Of a stretch of DNA of 64,000 bases, positions 9,142-17,047 are shown in pieces. Source of the DNA: Sulfitobacter sp. M05 (lineage in GTDB: Bacteria > Pseudomonadota > Alphaproteobacteria > Rhodobacterales > Rhodobacteraceae). How positions within the stretch are numbered: position 1 is the stretch's first letter; each line of letters begins with the position of its first letter. A program made the position numbers and the translations under genes. The DNA lies in NCBI RefSeq assembly GCF_029285175.1, contig NZ_JABEDH010000004.1, positions 169,901 through 233,900 of the forward strand, in the 5' to 3' direction. The notes beneath the pieces were generated by a model that was not told the DNA's origin, ran no database searches, and saw nothing but the letters and a program-made list of their open reading frames with translations.

Positions 9142-9411
9142 CTCAGGCCTCATAACCAGAACAATACGGTTGCAGCGAGTGCTATGGCCGAGAGAAAGGG
9201 TTCTGGGCATCGGTCATAGCGGGTCGCGATGCGCCGCCAGTCCTTGAGCTTGGCAAACATGTTCTCGATTTTGTGGCGTAGCTTGTAACGTGATCTGTCG
9301 TGCGGAATGGCGCACTTTGCGAGACTTGCGCGATGGAATGCACGGCTCAATCTCAATATTTTTCAGATCGTTACGGAACCAGTCCGCGTCATAGCCACGA
9401 TCCGCAAGGAG
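9142..9411 (-). pseudogene. IS5-family transposase remnant, C-terminal part
   Basis: The last third of an IS5-family DDE transposase is readable on the minus strand in two frames. LADRGYDADWFRNDL and CIPSRKSRKVRHS come first, then after a one-base frame change near 9315 IPHDRSRYKLRHKIENM, LKDWRRIATRYDR and IALAATVLFWL up to the stop. The N-terminal two thirds are absent. At about 9411 it abuts an IS3 fragment on the opposite strand. This is an inactive scar. Confidence 0.85.
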
Positions 9412-9665
9412 TCAATCCTAAGTGACGAGAACGAAGAGATCGCCGACTGGTTGGAACGTTTGACGACCAACAAGCGGAACTGGGGCTTCGGCCTGTGTTT
9501 TCTGTATCTGCGCAACGTTCAGGGGTATGGCTGGATACTCTTACCCGGCAGTGCATGTTTACATGCATGAGAGGGCATAAACGCGTTCATCGGATCTACT
9601 GTGAACTGGAGCTGACCCTGCACATCAAGCCAAAGAAGCGCCTGAAGCGTGACAAACCTGAGCCG
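9412..9665 (+). pseudogene. IS3-family OrfB remnant, N-terminal part, with an internal insertion
   Basis: An N-terminal segment of an IS3-family transposase is readable: LSDENEEIADWLERLT, RNWGFGLCFLYLRNVQGYGW, then in another frame HKRVHRIYCELELTL and IKPKKRLKRDKPE. Family members read GW-NHKRV directly. Here an extra stretch of a few dozen bases separates GW from HKRV, and it contains the perfect 16-base palindrome at 9552-9567. The catalytic domain is missing. The 3' side abuts a truncated nitronate monooxygenase gene on the other strand, which this element probably broke. Confidence 0.8.
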
Positions 9666-9669
9666 TTAG

Positions 9670-9903
9670 GCCCCGAGTGCCAGTGCCGCAGCCAGCTCAC
9701 CCCGATCCGCGCATCGCCTGCAGCGTCGAACTCGCGTTCGAGGCAGTCGGGGTCGCTATAGCGACCGCCAACAAGACCCAAACCGCCAGCTTGGCTCACT
9801 GCTGCCGCCAGTGCCCCACTGCTGACGCGTGCCATTGGCGCCAGAAGAACGGGATGTTCGATCTCGAACAGATCACAAATAGGGGTGTGGATCGCCTTTT
9901 CGA
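9670..9903 (-). pseudogene. nitronate monooxygenase (2-nitropropane dioxygenase), N-terminal remnant
   Basis: About the first 60 residues of an FMN-dependent nitronate monooxygenase are readable on the minus strand: IHTPICDLFEIEHPVLLAPM, then SSGALAAAVSQAGGLGLVGG and REFDAAGDARIGV. The frame then loses similarity at the junction with the IS3 fragment, so the remaining 80 percent of the enzyme is gone. No ATG or GTG lies at the expected start, where the frame reads GTA ATC GAA, so the start codon is lost too. The order tautomerase then nitronate monooxygenase suggests the two once formed an operon. Confidence 0.8.
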
Positions 9904-10110
9904 TTACCCAGCCCCTGCGCGCCGGTATTGTTCGACCGGCAGGCCGCCGATCCCCCAATCCTCAAGCGCGACTTCGTCAATCACGACAAAGGTTGTCGCC
10001 GGGGTTTTGTCGAGAACCCGGACCAACAAGTCTGTAACGCCGCTAATCAACTCGGCCTTCTGTTCGGCAGTAACGCCTTCGCGCGTCACCTTGATGTTTA
10101 CATATGGCAT
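9904..10110 (-). CDS. 4-oxalocrotonate tautomerase family protein
   Basis: 68 residues from the ATG at 10110. After Met removal the N-terminal catalytic Pro is exposed (PYVNIKVTREG), the hallmark of the 4-oxalocrotonate tautomerase family, and the body fits (AEQKAELISGVTDLLVRVLDK, TFVVIDEVALEDWGIGG). Members isomerise unsaturated keto acids in aromatic breakdown or act on other enol substrates. It lies in a run with an NTF2-like protein and a GST, facing an HxlR regulator. The next gene is a broken nitronate monooxygenase. Confidence 0.88.
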   Translation of the reverse strand: MPYVNIKVTREGVTAEQKAELISGVTDLLVRVLDKTPATTFVVIDEVALEDWGIGGLPVEQYRRAGAG

Positions 10111-10121
10111 ATCAGTACCTT

Positions 10122-10496
10122 TCAGGTTTCGCGTTCGGTCATCTGGAATACCTTGGCCATGATCCGCCACGCACCATCGGTTCGCACAAAGGTCAGGAAG
10201 TCGGTGAAGTCACGCGCGCCGATAGAACAGCGAACACGGGCAAAGGCGGTATTCTCGCCCGCAAAATCTATGGCCTCGATCACGTCGCGCCGAGGCTCTG
10301 CACGTGACGCCGGAGATTCGCGTTTTGCCACCACTTGGAAATACTCATCCATCGTGCGGTGAAGAAGCGGTGTCTCATCCGCCGTTGCGTAAATGGCCTT
10401 TGGGTGAAACGCCATGGCCAGTCTCTCAGTGTCGGCGTGATAGAGACCATCAAAATAGGTCTCCAGCACGCCGGTTACGGCGGCAAACTCGCTCAT
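10122..10496 (-). CDS. NTF2-like / putative lumazine-binding-type protein
   Basis: 124 residues with the fold pattern of the SnoaL/NTF2 superfamily: an N-terminal helix (FAAVTGVLETYFDGLYHADTERLAMAFHP), then alternating strands ending in DFLTFVRTDGAWRIMAKVFQ. This closely resembles the small proteins annotated as putative lumazine-binding. Its start overlaps the end of the GST gene by four bases, so the two are translated together. The true function is not known for this group; an accessory or enzymatic role in the same small catabolic or stress cluster is an inference. Confidence 0.75.
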   Translation of the reverse strand: MSEFAAVTGVLETYFDGLYHADTERLAMAFHPKAIYATADETPLLHRTMDEYFQVVAKRESPASRAEPRRDVIEAIDFAGENTAFARVRCSIGARDFTDFLTFVRTDGAWRIMAKVFQMTERET

Positions 10497-11122
10497 GCCA
10501 ACTGCTCCTGCTCGATGAGCCCTTCAGCAACCATTGCCTTCACAGTGGCCGGACGGGCCGCGATGTGAGCCACGTAAGCTTGCGTTTTCGGCCACGCTCC
10601 AAGGCTCACCCCGACAAAACCCGCCCAGTTCAGCACCACAAACGCATAAGCATCCACGACCGTGTAGGCATCGCCGAGAAGAAAGGCCCGACCGTCTGCG
10701 AGGCTCCGTTCGATATGGGCGACGCGACGGCCAACTCCGGCTTCGGTTTTCTTTCTGGCCTCGTCATTAAGCTCAGCCCCCGAGAAGAACGGGCTGAAGG
10801 ATTTATGCAATTCGGACGATACGAAGTTGAGGGCTTCCTGAAGCCGTGTGCGCTCCAACGTCCCGTTTGATGGCGCAAGCCCGGCATCGGGTATTTGATC
10901 GGCAAGATACTGGAGCACGGCTGGATTTTCCGTGATGATATCACCGTCGTTGGTGACCAGAGCCGGAACATAGCCGTTCGGGCTGATCTTGCGGAAATCC
11001 TGGCCCGCTTCGGTCGTGCCCAATTCGGTGTCTGTTTTGTCGAGCTCAAACGGGATGCCCAGTTCATTCAGGATGATGTGGGATGCCATTGAGCATGCGC
11101 CGGGTTTGTAGTGAAGTCTCAT
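10493..11122 (-). CDS. glutathione S-transferase, beta-like
   Basis: 209 residues from the ATG at 11122, chosen because GGAGACGAG stands just upstream and the N-terminus (MRLHYKPGACSMASHI) then matches the bacterial beta-class GST thioredoxin fold with the conserved Cys. A C-terminal helical domain follows (ERSLADGRAFLLGDAYTVVDAYAFVVLNW). It conjugates or reduces electrophiles with glutathione in the cytosol. It is the first gene of the minus-strand run and is divergent from an HxlR regulator, with an inverted-repeat region between them. Confidence 0.88.
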   Translation of the reverse strand: MRLHYKPGACSMASHIILNELGIPFELDKTDTELGTTEAGQDFRKISPNGYVPALVTNDGDIITENPAVLQYLADQIPDAGLAPSNGTLERTRLQEALNFVSSELHKSFSPFFSGAELNDEARKKTEAGVGRRVAHIERSLADGRAFLLGDAYTVVDAYAFVVLNWAGFVGVSLGAWPKTQAYVAHIAARPATVKAMVAEGLIEQEQLA

Positions 11123-11186
11123 TCGTCTCGTCTCCAATTGATTGGTCTGATGGAAAAGAGATGGCGCAGAGACTAACCGTTGACAA

Positions 11187-11234
11187 CTAGGTTTCCCCTA
11201 GATACTTAAATATCGAGTTACCTTATGGAAACCT
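11187..11234. promoter_or_regulatory. divergent operator region between GST and HxlR genes
   Basis: The 100-base divergent gap contains CTAGGTTTCCCCTAG (a 5-bp inverted repeat CTAGG/CCTAG) and, more widely, an 8-base perfect inverted repeat: AGGTTTCC at 11189-11196 and GGAAACCT at 11227-11234. The second arm overlaps the 5' end of the HxlR gene. This fits an autoregulated HxlR operator that also controls the GST run; binding is not proven. Confidence 0.4.
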
Positions 11235-11596
11235 GGTTACCGAACATGGCACTCAAAGTACGCAAGAACAAAAGCCCGAGCCTGCCGCCGCCATGCATGC
11301 TGACCCATTGCATGGCTGTGATCTCTGGTGCATGGGCGGCCAACGTGATCTGGTCGCTGCGTGCGGGCCCGCGCCGCTTCAACGAACTACGAACTGACAT
11401 TCCGCCGATTTCTGCCAAGGTGCTATCTACACGCTTGAGTGAGTTAGAGCAGCGCGGCGTGCTGGTGCGGAATGTGCAGCCGACCTCGCCTCCATCCGTA
11501 GAATACGCCTTGACCGATCTGGGTGGCGAACTTGTGCCTGCACTTGAGGCTATCGTGAAGGTCGGTCACAGATTGAAGGCGCTCGGCCATGGATAA
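11225..11596 (+). CDS. HxlR-family transcriptional regulator
   Basis: 123 residues from the first ATG; an internal ATG at 11246 (MALKVRKNK) begins where the family similarity begins, and neither has a strong ribosome site. The winged-helix HxlR pattern is clear: GAWAANVIWSLRAGPRRFNELRTDIPPISAKVLSTRLSELEQRGVL, then EYALTDLGGELVPALEAI. Such regulators respond to reactive electrophiles or oxidants and often control divergent detoxification genes. Here the divergent genes are a GST, an NTF2-like protein and a tautomerase. Confidence 0.88.
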   Translation: METWLPNMALKVRKNKSPSLPPPCMLTHCMAVISGAWAANVIWSLRAGPRRFNELRTDIPPISAKVLSTRLSELEQRGVLVRNVQPTSPPSVEYALTDLGGELVPALEAIVKVGHRLKALGHG

Positions 11597-12075
11597 CGGT
11601 CGAGGTTAATCCCTTTTTCGCAATGTTACAGAAAAGAAAGCGCTGCAATTGGTGCCGGAATTTTCGAAGTATCATTTAGCGCATAAGGCATATTCACAGC
11701 AAAAGAATACCCGTTTTCAGCGATGGTTTGCCGAGGTTCGATCATTGTGCGACATCATGCAAAATGGGTTCTTGGGGTACCTTCGCTACGATCTGCATCA
11801 AGGGCCGGTCTGGGAAACAGCGCCGTTCGCTGCATCGTGCCCTAACTCACAGACTGCGGACAACGCGACCTTTCGCTGCGGCTGCGCCAATGTACGGTTC
11901 ACGATTGCTAGATGGCGGCGGAAGGGGAAAAGTGCCAATCACCTGCGATCAATTCTAATATATAAATCCAAGGCGTTTGGCTTATTAGGCATTGAATGGG
12001 GGGAGTTCGGCCAGCGTGGTGTTTTCCGGCAGACTGGCGTGTGGCGTTCGTTCCTGCGTCGCCTACAAGGTCGCG
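11597..12075. other. gene-free stretch of about 480 bases
   Basis: No convincing gene is seen. A 159-codon open frame on the plus strand (11649-12128) has no recognisable domain and a tail that lies antisense to the phosphoesterase gene, so I do not call it. The composition differs from the flanking genes and it may be decayed DNA. No transposase motif or RNA gene could be recognised. Confidence 0.5.
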
Positions 12076-12858
12076 TCAAAGGAAAAACCGCTCTGAGCGA
12101 TCGGCAAAATCGTGCAAATGAACCGTGACTTGATCGTCGGTTAGCATAACCACACCGTAGGCCGGTGGTTCGAAATTTGCCGCAATATGATCGACGGTTC
12201 CGTTCAGCTCTAGGGCGACTTGGTGATTGAGGCCGCGCATGCAGGAATAGCTTATGCCGCGCCAACTCCCAAAGATCGCACGATGCACATGGCCAAAGAA
12301 CAGGTGCCGAATACGGGCTTTGTGTGGCGCAATGATATCGTAGAACGTCTTAGCATCCCGCAACATGATCTGGTCCATTGCGGCTATGCCTGTCTTGAAT
12401 GGCGGGTGGTGCATGAACAGGACGATCGGGCCGCTGGTTTGGTCCAGTTCGCGATCCAACCAAGTTTGGCGTGCCGGACAGTAAGCGCCCGCATGCGATT
12501 CAAGGTCTTTTGTGTCTAACAACAAGAACCGCCCGAACGGGGTGTCAAAACCACTTTGCACAAAACCGTTTTTGTCGCGGAGTATCTCTGGGAAAGCCGC
12601 ACCAAAGGCAGCAGTGTCGTCGTGATTTCCGACCATCAAATGTACGGGTATGTTGAGCGCTTTGATTTCTCGCGAAAACCGCGCATAGGCCGCCGCGTCA
12701 CCCCAATGGGTCATATCACCCGTTAGGACAACGAAGTCCGCATCACCGTGTTCCCCATTGATAGACGCGACAGCGGCGCGCAGCCGCGCAGCGGGGTCTT
12801 GTCCATAGAGCGTCCCGTCGCCAGTAACATGGGTGTCTGTGAGATGGATAAATTTCAT
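12076..12858 (-). CDS. metallophosphoesterase, class III phosphodiesterase (GpdQ/CpdA-like), copy 2
   Basis: 260 residues from the ATG at 12858, which overlaps the previous stop by four bases. The binuclear metal-site motifs appear in order: HLTDTHVTG (D-x-H), TGDMTHWGD (GD), VGNHDD (GNHD), FMHHPP and FGHVHRA (GHxH). This set defines the calcineurin-like class III phosphodiesterases, which include glycerophosphodiesterase GpdQ and cAMP phosphodiesterase CpdA. Its place at the end of a Ugp-like ABC importer operon favours cleavage of glycerophosphodiesters, which is an inference. Confidence 0.85.
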   Translation of the reverse strand: MKFIHLTDTHVTGDGTLYGQDPAARLRAAVASINGEHGDADFVVLTGDMTHWGDAAAYARFSREIKALNIPVHLMVGNHDDTAAFGAAFPEILRDKNGFVQSGFDTPFGRFLLLDTKDLESHAGAYCPARQTWLDRELDQTSGPIVLFMHHPPFKTGIAAMDQIMLRDAKTFYDIIAPHKARIRHLFFGHVHRAIFGSWRGISYSCMRGLNHQVALELNGTVDHIAANFEPPAYGVVMLTDDQVTVHLHDFADRSERFFL

Positions 12859-13682
12859 TCTGCAGCCATGGGTTTGGCCCAATCGTCCCAATTGGTCCCC
12901 GAACTAAAAACCGGCCCGTCCCAAGTGAATGGGATCTCATGAATAGTGGTGCCCGTGTCCTGTGCTAGGATAACTGCATAAGACGGGGCCATGGGAGCGC
13001 CTTGCAGCAGCTCCTGCTCGGACAGATCAGGCAAGGATTGATTGCCGGTGGAGCGGACGCTGGCAAAAGGAATGCCGCACCACGTCCCGTGTACGGGTGC
13101 ATGAACATGGCCAAAATGAATATACTCGATGCGGTCGCGGTAGATGTTTAAGAGCTTGGCCAACGGGGCGCGATCTTCGGGAATAAGAGCGATTTTATCT
13201 TCGGCAGGCAGGCCAATCGGCATGGCATTGTGATGCATGAACAGGCGCGCGCTGGTGCAGTCTTTCAATTCATTTTCAAGCCAATCGCGCCGCGCGGCGG
13301 AGAAGTGGCCAGCATGGGTGCGCGGGGCTGTTGTATCAAGGTAAATCAGACGCGTGCCGTCGACCGTTTCTGCGTAGTTGATGAAACCCGCTGCGTCTTT
13401 GGGATGGTCCGGGAAGGCCGCAAGAAAGGCGGCGCGGTCATCGTGATTGCCGATCAACAGACGCACAGGGCAGGGCAAATCGTTAAGGGCATCAACAAGT
13501 GACGCATAGGCCGCAGGTTCGCCCCAATGGGTCAAATCACCAGTGATGATGATCCGCTTAGCATCGCTATGCTGGGATCGCACATCGTCGAGCGCTTGGG
13601 CGAAACGTTTGTGGGGGTTCAGTCCGCCCATGCGTTCACCGGGAGCCGTCAAATGAATGTCGGAGATATGCACAAGCTTCAT
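12855..13682 (-). CDS. metallophosphoesterase, class III phosphodiesterase (GpdQ/CpdA-like), copy 1
   Basis: 275 residues with the same motif set as the next gene: HISDIHLTAPGE, TGDLTHWGEPAAY, IGNHDDRAAF, FMHHNA and FGHVHAPVHG. The two genes look like a tandem duplication that has diverged, and they overlap by four bases. No signal peptide is seen, so they act in the cytoplasm on what the importer delivers. A weak stem-loop lies between this gene and the binding-protein gene upstream. Confidence 0.85.
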   Translation of the reverse strand: MKLVHISDIHLTAPGERMGGLNPHKRFAQALDDVRSQHSDAKRIIITGDLTHWGEPAAYASLVDALNDLPCPVRLLIGNHDDRAAFLAAFPDHPKDAAGFINYAETVDGTRLIYLDTTAPRTHAGHFSAARRDWLENELKDCTSARLFMHHNAMPIGLPAEDKIALIPEDRAPLAKLLNIYRDRIEYIHFGHVHAPVHGTWCGIPFASVRSTGNQSLPDLSEQELLQGAPMAPSYAVILAQDTGTTIHEIPFTWDGPVFSSGTNWDDWAKPMAAE

Positions 13683-13743
13683 GGGTTTTAACCTTTTTAG
13701 AATAGAAATCTGGCCGCCCCCGCAAGGACGACCAGAGGTTGGT

Positions 13744-14991
13744 TTAGCCGTTCGGCAGCAGGTCAGCGATTTCCTCGACCAGTTCTTCCTGCAGTTCTTT
13801 CATGTCGGTGGCGTCACCGGTGACGATGCGTTCGATCCCGTCATAGATCACCTGCGTGATGGCCAAGCCGTTATCGCCGGGATAGGCCAGCCAGTCGCGC
13901 AACAGCGGAAGCTGGTCCACAGCTGTCTGCTTGTTAGGGTTCTGGTCGTAGAAATCGGCGAGGATGATCTCGTTTGCGGCCTTGTTCGGTGGCATGTAGC
14001 CCGTGGTCTTAGCCACTTCTGCAGCCCCTTCACCAGAGGTGATGAACTTCAACCAAGCCCAAGCCGCTTCGCGCACGGCAGGATCTTCGGAGGTCGAGGT
14101 CAGCATCGCTGCGTTACCGCCTGCTGGCAGACCCTTGGGGGTACCGTCAAGACCGGGGAATGGACCCGTGACAAGTTCATACTCGCCTTGGCTACGTTCA
14201 ACCGCGCCGAGGGCTGAAGTGGACCAGAACATCATACCAACATCACCCGCAGAGAATGACGACAAAGCGGCCTTCCATTCAAGATTCTGCATTTCACACT
14301 CTGTGAAGATTTCCTGCATCTGCTCAAGAGCGACCAGTGCCTCTGGGCTGTCCATGGTCACGCGGCCTGCTTCGACGATGGCTTTGTCCTGGCTCCACAA
14401 TAGGGCCTGTACAAACCAGTTGCCGGTGATGTTCCAGCCCCAGAAGATTGGGTTGTCGATGCCATTGGCTTTCATGGTTTTGCAGGCTGTGATGACCTCG
14501 TCCCATGTTGTTGGCAATTCAGAGATGCCACCTTCACGCAGGATGTCCATGTTGTAATAGCCTACCGGCAGAGAGATCGAGAACGGTAGACCGTAAACTT
14601 CGTCATTAAAGGTCGACAGAGATAGCATTGCTTCATGGTAGCCTTCTGTCTCAAAATTGGTCTCCGCCGCAATGAACGGGGCCAATGACTGGGCGATGCC
14701 TTTGTCGACCAATGGTGCCTGACGGTTCAAACCTTGCATGGTGACGTCTGGCAAATTGCCTGCGACAGCTTCGCGCAGAACCGTATTGGTGGCATCCTCA
14801 TAAGATTCATACGTGGCGCGGAACTTTACCTCGATATTCGGGTGCGCGGCCTGAAAAGCAGGCATCATCGCCTCGTAGGTCACGTCAAACAGGTGGCTAT
14901 AGGGATAGGCGAACTCAATCGTCACCTTGTCTTCGGCGAAAGCGGCGGTGGCGGAAAGCGCCAGAGCCATTGCAGTTACGGTATTTTTCAT
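13744..14991 (-). CDS. Ugp-type ABC transporter substrate-binding protein
   Basis: 415 residues with a Sec signal peptide (MKNTVTAMALALSATAAFAED). The mature protein matches the family 1 / UgpB-like binding proteins: IEFAYPYSHLFDVTYEAMMPAFQAAHPNIEVKF-type opening, the segment with AGNLPDVTMQG, and VYGLPFSISLPVGYYNMDIL. Family ligands are glycerol-3-phosphate, glycerophosphodiesters or sugars. With two phosphodiesterase genes directly downstream, a phosphodiester ligand is the best guess. Stem-loops in the gap before it probably adjust its expression relative to the permease genes. Confidence 0.88.
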   Translation of the reverse strand: MKNTVTAMALALSATAAFAEDKVTIEFAYPYSHLFDVTYEAMMPAFQAAHPNIEVKFRATYESYEDATNTVLREAVAGNLPDVTMQGLNRQAPLVDKGIAQSLAPFIAAETNFETEGYHEAMLSLSTFNDEVYGLPFSISLPVGYYNMDILREGGISELPTTWDEVITACKTMKANGIDNPIFWGWNITGNWFVQALLWSQDKAIVEAGRVTMDSPEALVALEQMQEIFTECEMQNLEWKAALSSFSAGDVGMMFWSTSALGAVERSQGEYELVTGPFPGLDGTPKGLPAGGNAAMLTSTSEDPAVREAAWAWLKFITSGEGAAEVAKTTGYMPPNKAANEIILADFYDQNPNKQTAVDQLPLLRDWLAYPGDNGLAITQVIYDGIERIVTGDATDMKELQEELVEEIADLLPNG

Positions 14992-15051
14992 TATCTCTAC
15001 TCCAGTTGGCGGGGACGTCCGGTTTGGCGATTGGTAGACCCCAATGATGTT

Positions 15052-15116
15052 CCCCGTATGGGGGGCAATGATCCCCTTTCGGGGCTATGGGTAGGGCGGG
15101 CCAAGGCGCGCCCTAC
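15052..15116 (-). promoter_or_regulatory. stem-loop cluster between the permease and binding-protein genes
   Basis: Three short hairpins stand in a row: GTAGGGCG/CGCCCTAC (15091-15098 with 15109-15116, containing the permease stop), CCCC-TTTC-GGGG (15073-15084) and CCCC-GTAT-GGGG (15052-15063). None is followed by a run of T on the minus strand, so they look like mRNA processing or stabilising elements rather than a terminator. Confidence 0.5.
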
Positions 15117-16075
15117 TTCATTCCAGACAGCGTGATCCCCTCGATAAAGCGGCGTTGTGCTAGCAGGAACGCGACAATCAGTGGTGTGACAATAACGGTG
15201 GCTGTGGCCATCATCGGGCCAAAGAACGACCCGTCCCCATCGCCCTTGAACTCGCGCAAACCCAATGGCGGGGTGAATAGATCGCGGTTTCCGGTCACAA
15301 CGATGCGCGGCCAGAAATAGTCGTTCCAATGGGCTACGACGGAAAAGATCGCGAAGGCCAGAAGCGCAGGGATTGCCGTGGGCAACATGACCCGCCAGAC
15401 GATGGTCAGCTCGGACATTCCGTCCATGCGCGCGGCGTCAATCAGATCGTCAGGCACAGTCATGAAGAACTGGCGCATCAGGAAGATTCCAAAGACCGAG
15501 ATCGTCCAAGGCACGACAAGGGCTGCATAAGTGTTGGTCAGCCCCAGCTTCGCCAGCCCGATATAAAGCGGCAATGCAATGGCGTGGACAGGGATCAACA
15601 GACAGAACAGGACCAGCCCAAAGACCGCATCGCGCCCCCAGAAATTCAGCTTTGCCAGTGCATAGGCCGCAGGCAGGGCCACAACGCTTTGGATGAGGAA
15701 GATCGAAAGCGTGACGGCCACGCCATTCAGTAGATAGCGGACAAGCGGCGCTTCGGTGAAGGCTTTGGAGTAGTTGAACACGACAGGCCGCATGGAACAG
15801 GCAGCCTCAGTCTCGGCCAAAAGAGAGGCCTGAACACTGGCGTCGTCTTGGCCCAAAAACCGGGTGCGGGCGGCTTCGATATCGGCGCGGCCCGGCTGGC
15901 GCAGGGCGATACAGCGCGGGTCGATCATCTGCTCCTGACGGCCGAAAAAGCCGCCTTCACCGCGGTCGATTTCGCCGGGGCTTTTGAACGAATAGCTGAC
16001 CATCATGTAGAACGGCGCCAGCACGATTATCGCGCCAAGGATCAGCACCAGATGTTTCCACCAATCACGTGTCAT
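15113..16075 (-). CDS. Ugp-type ABC transporter permease, UgpE/MalG-like
   Basis: 320 residues with six predicted membrane helices and the MalG-like ATPase-docking loop (LIDAARMDGMSELTIVWRVMLP). Unlike ordinary UgpE proteins it has a long hydrophilic periplasmic insert after the first helix, about residues 32-98, containing two cysteines (DPRC, EAACS; residues 55 and 93) that could form a disulfide. It overlaps the upstream permease gene by one base. It forms the channel with that permease. Confidence 0.88.
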   Translation of the reverse strand: MTRDWWKHLVLILGAIIVLAPFYMMVSYSFKSPGEIDRGEGGFFGRQEQMIDPRCIALRQPGRADIEAARTRFLGQDDASVQASLLAETEAACSMRPVVFNYSKAFTEAPLVRYLLNGVAVTLSIFLIQSVVALPAAYALAKLNFWGRDAVFGLVLFCLLIPVHAIALPLYIGLAKLGLTNTYAALVVPWTISVFGIFLMRQFFMTVPDDLIDAARMDGMSELTIVWRVMLPTAIPALLAFAIFSVVAHWNDYFWPRIVVTGNRDLFTPPLGLREFKGDGDGSFFGPMMATATVIVTPLIVAFLLAQRRFIEGITLSGMK

Positions 16076-17046
16076 CAGTAGTGCACCTTGCGTTCGACCA
16101 GCCAGCGCTGGATCAGGGTCAGAAACATCACGAACAGCAGGAATAACATCGTGATGGCCGAGCCGATCCCAATCAGGTTCTGTTGGATGCCTTTCTCGAA
16201 GATCGCGAACATCATCACGTATGCGGATTTGTTCGGCCCGCCGCCTTGCGGCCAGAAGGCTTCGATCGTGTCAAAGACTTGAAAGGCGCGAATGCAGGAA
16301 ATGGTCACGACAAAGACAGTGGTTGGTCCGAGCGCGGGCCATGTGACCAGCCAGAACCGCTCCCACCCGGAACGGGCACCATCCATTTCTGCGGCGTGGT
16401 ACAGCTCTCGATGCACCGACGTTAAACCGGCCAAAAACAACACCATATTAAAGCCGAAGCCCTGCCAGATGCCAATGAAACACACGACCCAGATTGCGTA
16501 GTCACGATCCCCCAGCCACAGGGGGAAACCATCGGCGCAACCACCTGCAAAGAAGGGGATGACCTCGAACCAGGTGCCGCATGCCATTTCTAACGTACGG
16601 TTCACCATGCCAATGGTTGGATGCAGCATAAATTCCCAAGCAATTGCCATTGCCAGAAGCGTGGCCATCACAGGTAGGAAATAGATCGTTTTGTAGATGT
16701 CCCCGATCCGGCCCAATGAGTGGACAAGCAAAGCCGCTCCAAGGCCAAGACCCACGGAAATTGGCACCACTGTGACCACATAGGTAAAGGTCGCGACAAA
16801 CATCTTTTCGTAAGTGGAGCGGGTGAACAGGCGTTCGTAGTTTTTCAGCCCGATCCAATCGAAACCAGCGTTGCCCAATGAATAGTTGGTGAAAGACAGG
16901 ACACCAGCCACGATGATTGGTATCAGCAGGATTAAGACCATCAGCGCCAAGGCAGGCGCGACCAACCCCCAGCCCGCGCGCGCAGGTCTGTTGTCGGTTT
17001 TGGGTTTGGTGACATCTGCTGCGACGCTGGATTCCAATACCACCAT
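16075..17046 (-). CDS. Ugp-type ABC transporter permease, UgpA/MalF-like
   Basis: 323 residues from the ATG at 17046, directly after the ATPase stop (TGA C ATG), giving MVVLESSVAADV. A longer form from an upstream alternative codon would overlap the ATPase gene. Six helices are visible, with the docking loop YHAAEMDGARSGWERFWLVTWPALGP. Like its partner it has an extra periplasmic loop with two cysteines (EMACGTW, AGGCADG; residues 156 and 170). Confidence 0.87.
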   Translation of the reverse strand: MVVLESSVAADVTKPKTDNRPARAGWGLVAPALALMVLILLIPIIVAGVLSFTNYSLGNAGFDWIGLKNYERLFTRSTYEKMFVATFTYVVTVVPISVGLGLGAALLVHSLGRIGDIYKTIYFLPVMATLLAMAIAWEFMLHPTIGMVNRTLEMACGTWFEVIPFFAGGCADGFPLWLGDRDYAIWVVCFIGIWQGFGFNMVLFLAGLTSVHRELYHAAEMDGARSGWERFWLVTWPALGPTTVFVVTISCIRAFQVFDTIEAFWPQGGGPNKSAYVMMFAIFEKGIQQNLIGIGSAITMLFLLFVMFLTLIQRWLVERKVHY

Positions 17047-17047
17047 G

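Noticed and set aside
11649..12128. 159-codon open frame on the plus strand
   Set aside because: No domain, poor codon pattern, and its end is antisense to a clear phosphoesterase gene.
13683..13743. Terminator after the Ugp-like binding-protein gene
   Set aside because: Only an imperfect stem without a clean T run; weak intercistronic hairpin at best.
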